In this document: positions 60,046-64,000 of the stretch, piece after piece
Position numbering within the stretch: position 1 is the first letter of the stretch
Layout of the letters: every line of letters begins with the position of its first letter
Origin: Yponomeuta sedellus
Taxonomy: Eukaryota; Arthropoda; Insecta; Lepidoptera; Yponomeutidae
DNA length: 64,000 bases
Reading direction: 5' to 3'
Assembly (NCBI GenBank): GCA_934045075.1
Contig: OW203734.1
Location: 19,694,182 to 19,758,181, forward strand
Made by a program: the position numbers and the translations under genes
The notes under the pieces: model-generated
Database searches by the model: none
The model's input: the letters and a program-made list of their open reading frames with translations, nothing else
Told to the model about the DNA's origin: nothing

Positions 60046-60074
60046 AATAAAAACTGTCAATAACAACTGTCACG

Positions 60075-60190
60075 TCTCCACTCCGACTCTCCAAGGTTTG
60101 CTGGAAGAAATCTCTCACAGAGATAAGCTCACCTTTGTGCGTGTATTTTCTTAAATTGCCTTTCTTTTTTGTATTTTTAAAAAGAAAGAG
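60075..60190 (+). mobile_element. LINE-b 3' end
   Basis: CTCCAAGGTTTGCTGGAAGA then AATCTCTCACAGAGATAAGC; a T-rich 3' part follows. Confidence 0.5.
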
Positions 60191-60191
60191 A

Positions 60192-60744
60192 GACGTTTAT
60201 TATACAAAGAAAACACGTTACAGAAATAAAAAAAAAACAGATAAATTGACTTAGTATGAGCATGACAGAAATAAATGAAATACACAATAAGCGAAACAAA
60301 AAAATACAAAGATTTAACCTTTGGTGTGTCAAAATTGCCACAAAAGGCAGACTCAGCGTTTCGTGTGCAATAAAGGATAAAAATAATAATAATTATTATT
60401 GCTAAGTGTGCTACCCATATCTCAGCTCATAATAAATAATTCTGATTCTTGAAAACGTCCAGCGAACCGCCCATCGCCTTCAAGAGATTCTTCAGCGATG
60501 TTGGGCATAAAACTAATATATTGTACCCATTTTTGGACCCATTAACTATATCTGGCAACGCCAAACAGTCTTGGCGGATGTTAGATCGTATATTTACACA
60601 GAGACCTTATCATAGTCCCGATTACACCGTGGATGTTGGATGTGAATTATTTCTCAACTAGGTCCGGAGTTTTTCTGTACTCAGATATGTGTTTTGTTCG
60701 AATGGTTTAGGTTTTGTAAATCACTGTATATTAGAATAATGTTA
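60192..60744. other. No recognised feature
   Basis: A 70-codon plus frame at 60449-60661 shows no domain. Confidence 0.35.
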
Positions 60745-60745
60745 T

Positions 60746-60975
60746 TACTAAAAACCTATTTAGAGGTGAAAAATTCCACCCATGCCGAGATTAGAACCCG
60801 CGACCTCTGGCTATCCGTGCCAGCGCTCTTCCAACTGAGCTAATGGGCGACTCACCGCGGCATCAGTGAAATTTAGAACCTCTTTACAATATTCTCGGTA
60901 TTACGTACAGGCAGCGACGTCTGGCTGAAGTAATTTGTCCTTAGCACGGGTTAGTGCACTAAAAATAATATAAAA
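60746..60975 (-). mobile_element. SINE-P antisense, then sense linker
   Basis: Antisense SINE to GGCAGCGACGTCTGGCTGAA, then sense linker TTAGCACGGGTTAGTGCACT. Confidence 0.85.
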
Positions 60976-60979
60976 TGTT

Positions 60980-61238
60980 ATTACTGTTTATTGTAGATCA
61001 AAAACGATTCTTAAGGAATTTTCTTTAATTACCGTTTTTTTAATGGTTAACAATACGAAGAATAAATCAAGGTGCCTCTAAAATGTGGTCCAAAATTAAA
61101 GTGCATTTGACGTGCGCGAAATGTAATAAGAGATTAACAACAACTCCTAGAACTAACGGTTTAATTTCCAATATTCTTAAGCCAACGCTGTATATGATAT
61201 TATTGTGCATAATTTCACGGACACCGAATAGAGCTTTC
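60980..61238. other. No recognised feature
   Basis: A frame from 61083 starts MWSKIKVHLTCAKCNKRLTT but runs into SINE-E. Confidence 0.3.
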
Positions 61239-61545
61239 TTTTATGTAGCCTATAAACATCCCACTGCAGGGCACAGGCCTTCTCTCAGAGAGAGAGAGAG
61301 TGTAGGCTTAATTACCACGCGTGCCCGCCGCGTATTCGCAAATTCAAGAGCTGAGGTATTTGAACGCCTCCTACACCTAGGTTTCGTCACGATACTTTCC
61401 TTTCACGGTTAGCGAGAGGTATTACGAACATAACTTCACAAATGTACATAAAATTGAAAACAAAGTCATTGATTCATGCCCGTACTGGGAATCGAACCTG
61501 GGTCTCTCGCTTCCGAGTTCATTGTTCTACTCACTGATCTACTGA
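61239..61545 (-). mobile_element. SINE-E, full length
   Basis: Antisense. Tail TAGCCTATAAACATCCCACT, GCAGGGCACAGGCCTTCTCT and AGAGAGAGAG. Core TCGTCACGATACTTTCCTTT. Head with B box GGGAATCGAACCTGGGTCTC and TCGCTTCCGAGTTCATTG. Shows the E tail and head around the shared core. Confidence 0.8.
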
Positions 61546-61559
61546 ATAGAGTTTGCGTC

Positions 61560-62750
61560 GCTCAAAATATGGAGCTTGCAACTTGAATTAATGACTAGTC
61601 GGGCCAAGGACGGAATTAGAATTCCGTTGTTTACTTTTCAAATAAATTGTTGCTGTGATGAAGTTTGATGAAGTTCAAATAGTTTCGGTGTTCCTCTTGT
61701 GGCTTAGCTGTTTTTTTTTTCATTTATTTGCCTTTTAGTAGGTACATACAGGGTTAGAATTAAGCCTAAAAAAACTGGAAATAAATAAAGAAGATTCCTT
61801 GATTTAGTGGCCTACTAAGTTCAACCCGTAATAGTAGTTGCAAGCCTGGTCCCCTCGCTAGGATTACCCTGTGTGGAGGAGACCAGTGAAACGGACTTTT
61901 GGATGCCGAGTTTTGGGATTCCGAGGATTAGAAGGAAATAAAGAATAACAGCCCAGAGAAACGCGAGGCTAAAATAACAAAAACCAAAGTAAAGTAAGGT
62001 TCCGCGATTTAAGTTACGGAACCCTTAAAACACCACTAAGCCCTAACTCATTTTTATACTGCCATAATAATAGTTATGGTTTAGTTCCAGTTGTTATAGC
62101 GAATTATTTAAATGGAATGTTTAGGGTCGCTACCACGAAGCGAAGTCTATGTGTCGATGCTGTACTTGCTAAAAATAAGTATTTACTGTATAAAGATTAG
62201 AGTATTTTTTTCTCATTTATGATGGCAGAATGTCAGCGCTCGATTCACTTTTACAACTTTCAGCAGTTTTTTTTAAAAAGAATTAGAGTCACACGAACAT
62301 AAGTTATAAAAAATATTCTAATAAAAATAGTCTTACTTAGGGGTAACCAAGAGTACAAGACAATTTGTCTATAAGAGCTATAACTGGGTCAAATCGATTT
62401 TCAGTTGGACGCGTTACTAAATACCTTATTAAACCATAATCAAACCATTACGTAAGTTTCATTACAGAAAAAAAATTTCAACTTTAAGATACACGCCTTC
62501 TCTTAGATCGGATTTCGCTAAGCGTCCTTCGTGGATTAGAGATTCCAAGAACTGAGGTACGGGAATACCTCAAGAACTGACAGTCTTATTTAGAAAAAGT
62601 AGTTCCTACAACTCTCTTAGGACGGAGACAAAGCCGGTTTATGGGATCGTCCTTTTATAAATAAGGTAAGGCTTTCCCTCACAGTTCGCAAATGGTTTGG
62701 TTTCTGCGAATTCACAAATCTCAATGTAGTTAACTTAAAAAACAAAGTCA
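61560..62750. other. Mostly unrecognised
   Basis: 61850-61890 (CCCCTCGCTAGGATTACCCT) may be a SINE-H scrap. CCTCACAGTTCGCAAATGG near 62690 may be SINE-E core. Nothing coding. Confidence 0.35.
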
Positions 62751-62970
62751 TTTTTAAAAACCTATTTAGAGGCTAAAAATTCCACCCATGCCGGGATTCG
62801 AACCCGCGACCTCTGGCGATCCGTGCCAGGTTATGTGTTATCTGGCACGGATAGCCAGAGGTCGCGGGTTCGAATCCCAGCATGGGTGGAATTTTTAGCC
62901 TCTAAATAGATTTTTAAAATTGTCCTTAGCACGGGTTAGTGCATTAAAAATAAAAATAGTACAAACAAAG
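62751..62970. mobile_element. SINE-P palindrome turning at the anticodon arm, plus linker
   Basis: Arms 62751-62829 and 62842-62919 pair over about 78 bp with three or four mismatches. The 12-nt loop GTTATGTGTTAT directly abuts the 5' side of the anticodon stem CTGGC. Sense linker GCACGGGTTAGTGCATTAAA follows. Confidence 0.9.
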
Positions 62971-63169
62971 TCATTGTTACATGCTACCTGCTCATTTATT
63001 TATAGTTCTTTTTCTTCTGCTTTTGTTTTATTCCTGCTTTCTTTTCTGTATTTTCCTTTTCTTGTCAATTTGTTATGTCTATTTGGCATTAAATAAATGT
63101 TTTTTTTTCTTCTTCTTCTACCTCTGGTATCGAACCCAAAACTTCTCGAATTTGAGAACATTCGAGAAG

Positions 63170-63500
63170 ATTATGTCCCCACCGAGAAGCACGGGTCTCT
63201 TCCCTGAGAAAGGTAAAGGTTATACCCAAGTTCGGATTGGTGGAGGCTTGCAAGACTAGTGGCTGGTTTTAATGTCAGAAGTTTTCAAGCTCGCCGCTGA
63301 CTTTGCTTAACGACTGCCATCTATCGACGGCAGCCGGCACCAACTGCTCAACGTGCCTTGTGAAGCACGGTGACGCTCGGAAAAATGCCACTAGCGTTAG
63401 TCATAGATGGTTTACCCATCCATGCACTGAACGCGCCCTGTGTTGCTTAACCTTCGTGATCTTTTAAGATCACCCAGACAGCCGAGGCTACGAGTGATTC
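63170..63500 (-). mobile_element. SINE-5S, subfamily B, near full length
   Basis: Antisense: B tail ATTATGTCCCCACCGAGAAG, GCAAGACTAGTGGCTGG, CTATCGACGGCAGCCGGCAC; head complement with TTAAGCAACA and GGATGGGT, ending GAGGCTACGAGTGATTC. GTTTACCC replaces part of the C-box. Confidence 0.9.
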
Positions 63501-63501
63501 A

Positions 63502-63915
63502 AGAACAGTTTCCTAATAATGCGCTACTACCTCAAATTTTATACAGTACTTAGGGAAAATAAATGAAAAGTGTAGCTTAGAGTCATCACCAACATCTGAA
63601 ATTCTACTACATTCCAACACGACATAATATTTAAGTTGCCAGAAACATTAGCATTCGTGCGTACAATCGCGCGCGGTGTCAAAACACGACGCCAGAAGAT
63701 TTACAACCAGCTCCTTACTCAGAGGAGGCTTACACGGTATGTTACGGTCGACCTCTTGTTTTGTAAATTTTCGTGCGTGAGTGACGATTGCCGGAGTTTA
63801 CATCGTGTGTCGTCAAGTGAAAGTTGTTCTTTACTTTTAAATCATTTTAGTCTCAAGCGCCAAGCTAGCAAGAAAGCACTGGCATCATGTAAGAGTCTTC
63901 ATCATTCAGCCACAA
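63502..63915. other. No recognised feature
   Basis: A 108-codon plus frame (63636-63962) is Ser/Leu-rich and runs into an antisense RTE end; probably chance. Confidence 0.35.
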
Positions 63916-63917
63916 GA

Positions 63918-64000
63918 AGTTCATTGATTGACATAGGCCTCCTCCATAAATTTCTAGAATGACCGGTTGCAAGGGGCTTGCATCCAGCATCTTCCTGCCA
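63918..64000 (-). pseudogene. RTE-1-like LINE C-terminus, cut by window edge
   Basis: Minus strand reads AGRCWMQAPCNRSF, a stop, then KFMEEAYVNQ, matching AGRCWMRQA…SLGEGYVQQ of RTE-1 at lower identity. Continues beyond the window. Confidence 0.65.

Noticed and set aside
63636..63962. 108-codon plus-strand frame
   Set aside because: It reads into the antisense RTE-1 end; serine/leucine-rich without a domain.

Overview
The window reads as non-coding, AT-rich animal DNA, most likely from a moth or butterfly. That placement is an inference. It rests on the mix of repeats: RTE-type LINE ends, tRNA-derived SINEs, Helitron ends with CTAG termini, and a 5S-like segment that looks insect-like. I find no intact host gene, rRNA or tRNA gene. 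Every open frame is under 150 codons. Those I can explain are ends of LINE reverse-transcriptase genes or frames read through repeats. Two short frames (8881-9000 and 29938-30290) read like real C-termini and remain unexplained.

Family names used below are mine. RTE-1, -2 and -3 are three LINE lineages seen as 5'-truncated 3' ends coding the C-terminus. SINE-5S has a head matching the 5S rRNA internal promoter, in subfamilies A and B. SINE-P is tRNA-derived and often palindromic. SINE-D, -E and -F have different heads and tails but share one central core. SINE-G and SINE-H are further tRNA-derived families. SINE-Z shares its 3' end with RTE-1. LINE-a to LINE-d are 3' ends of other LINEs. Repeat I, N, W, X, Y, Q and M are non-autonomous or unclassified repeats.

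Layout. 1-9 kb: RTE-1, SINE-H, SINE-P, SINE-G and SINE-F copies, a Helitron, and several fold-back elements (3.6, 4.3 and 8.1-8.4 kb). 9.1-10.2 kb: seven tandem 84-bp repeats separated by 72-bp spacers, whose junctions look like the LTR, primer-binding site and polypurine tract of a miniature LTR retrotransposon. 10-20 kb: microsatellites, SINE-H, SINE-P, repeat I and SINE-5S. 20-30 kb: SINE-5S, SINE-D and RTE copies, and a 735-bp inverted-repeat transposon. 30-36 kb: the sparsest part, then SINE-P and SINE-5S copies and a MITE. 37-50 kb: RTE-3, repeat I, SINE-5S, SINE-Z, SINE-G and LINE C-termini. 50-64 kb: SINE-P palindromes, SINE-5S, degenerate tandem repeats, a Helitron end, repeat I and an antisense RTE-1 end at the right edge.

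How the parts relate. RTE-1 and RTE-3 end in sequence coding Q-Q-W, written CCAGCAGTGG, almost at the 3' terminus. SINE-Z, SINE-5S and, more loosely, SINE-E end in the same motif, so RTE machinery probably moved them. Several SINE-P copies are inverted duplications whose turn lies in or beside the tRNA anticodon arm, as expected if nascent cDNA snapped back and primed itself.
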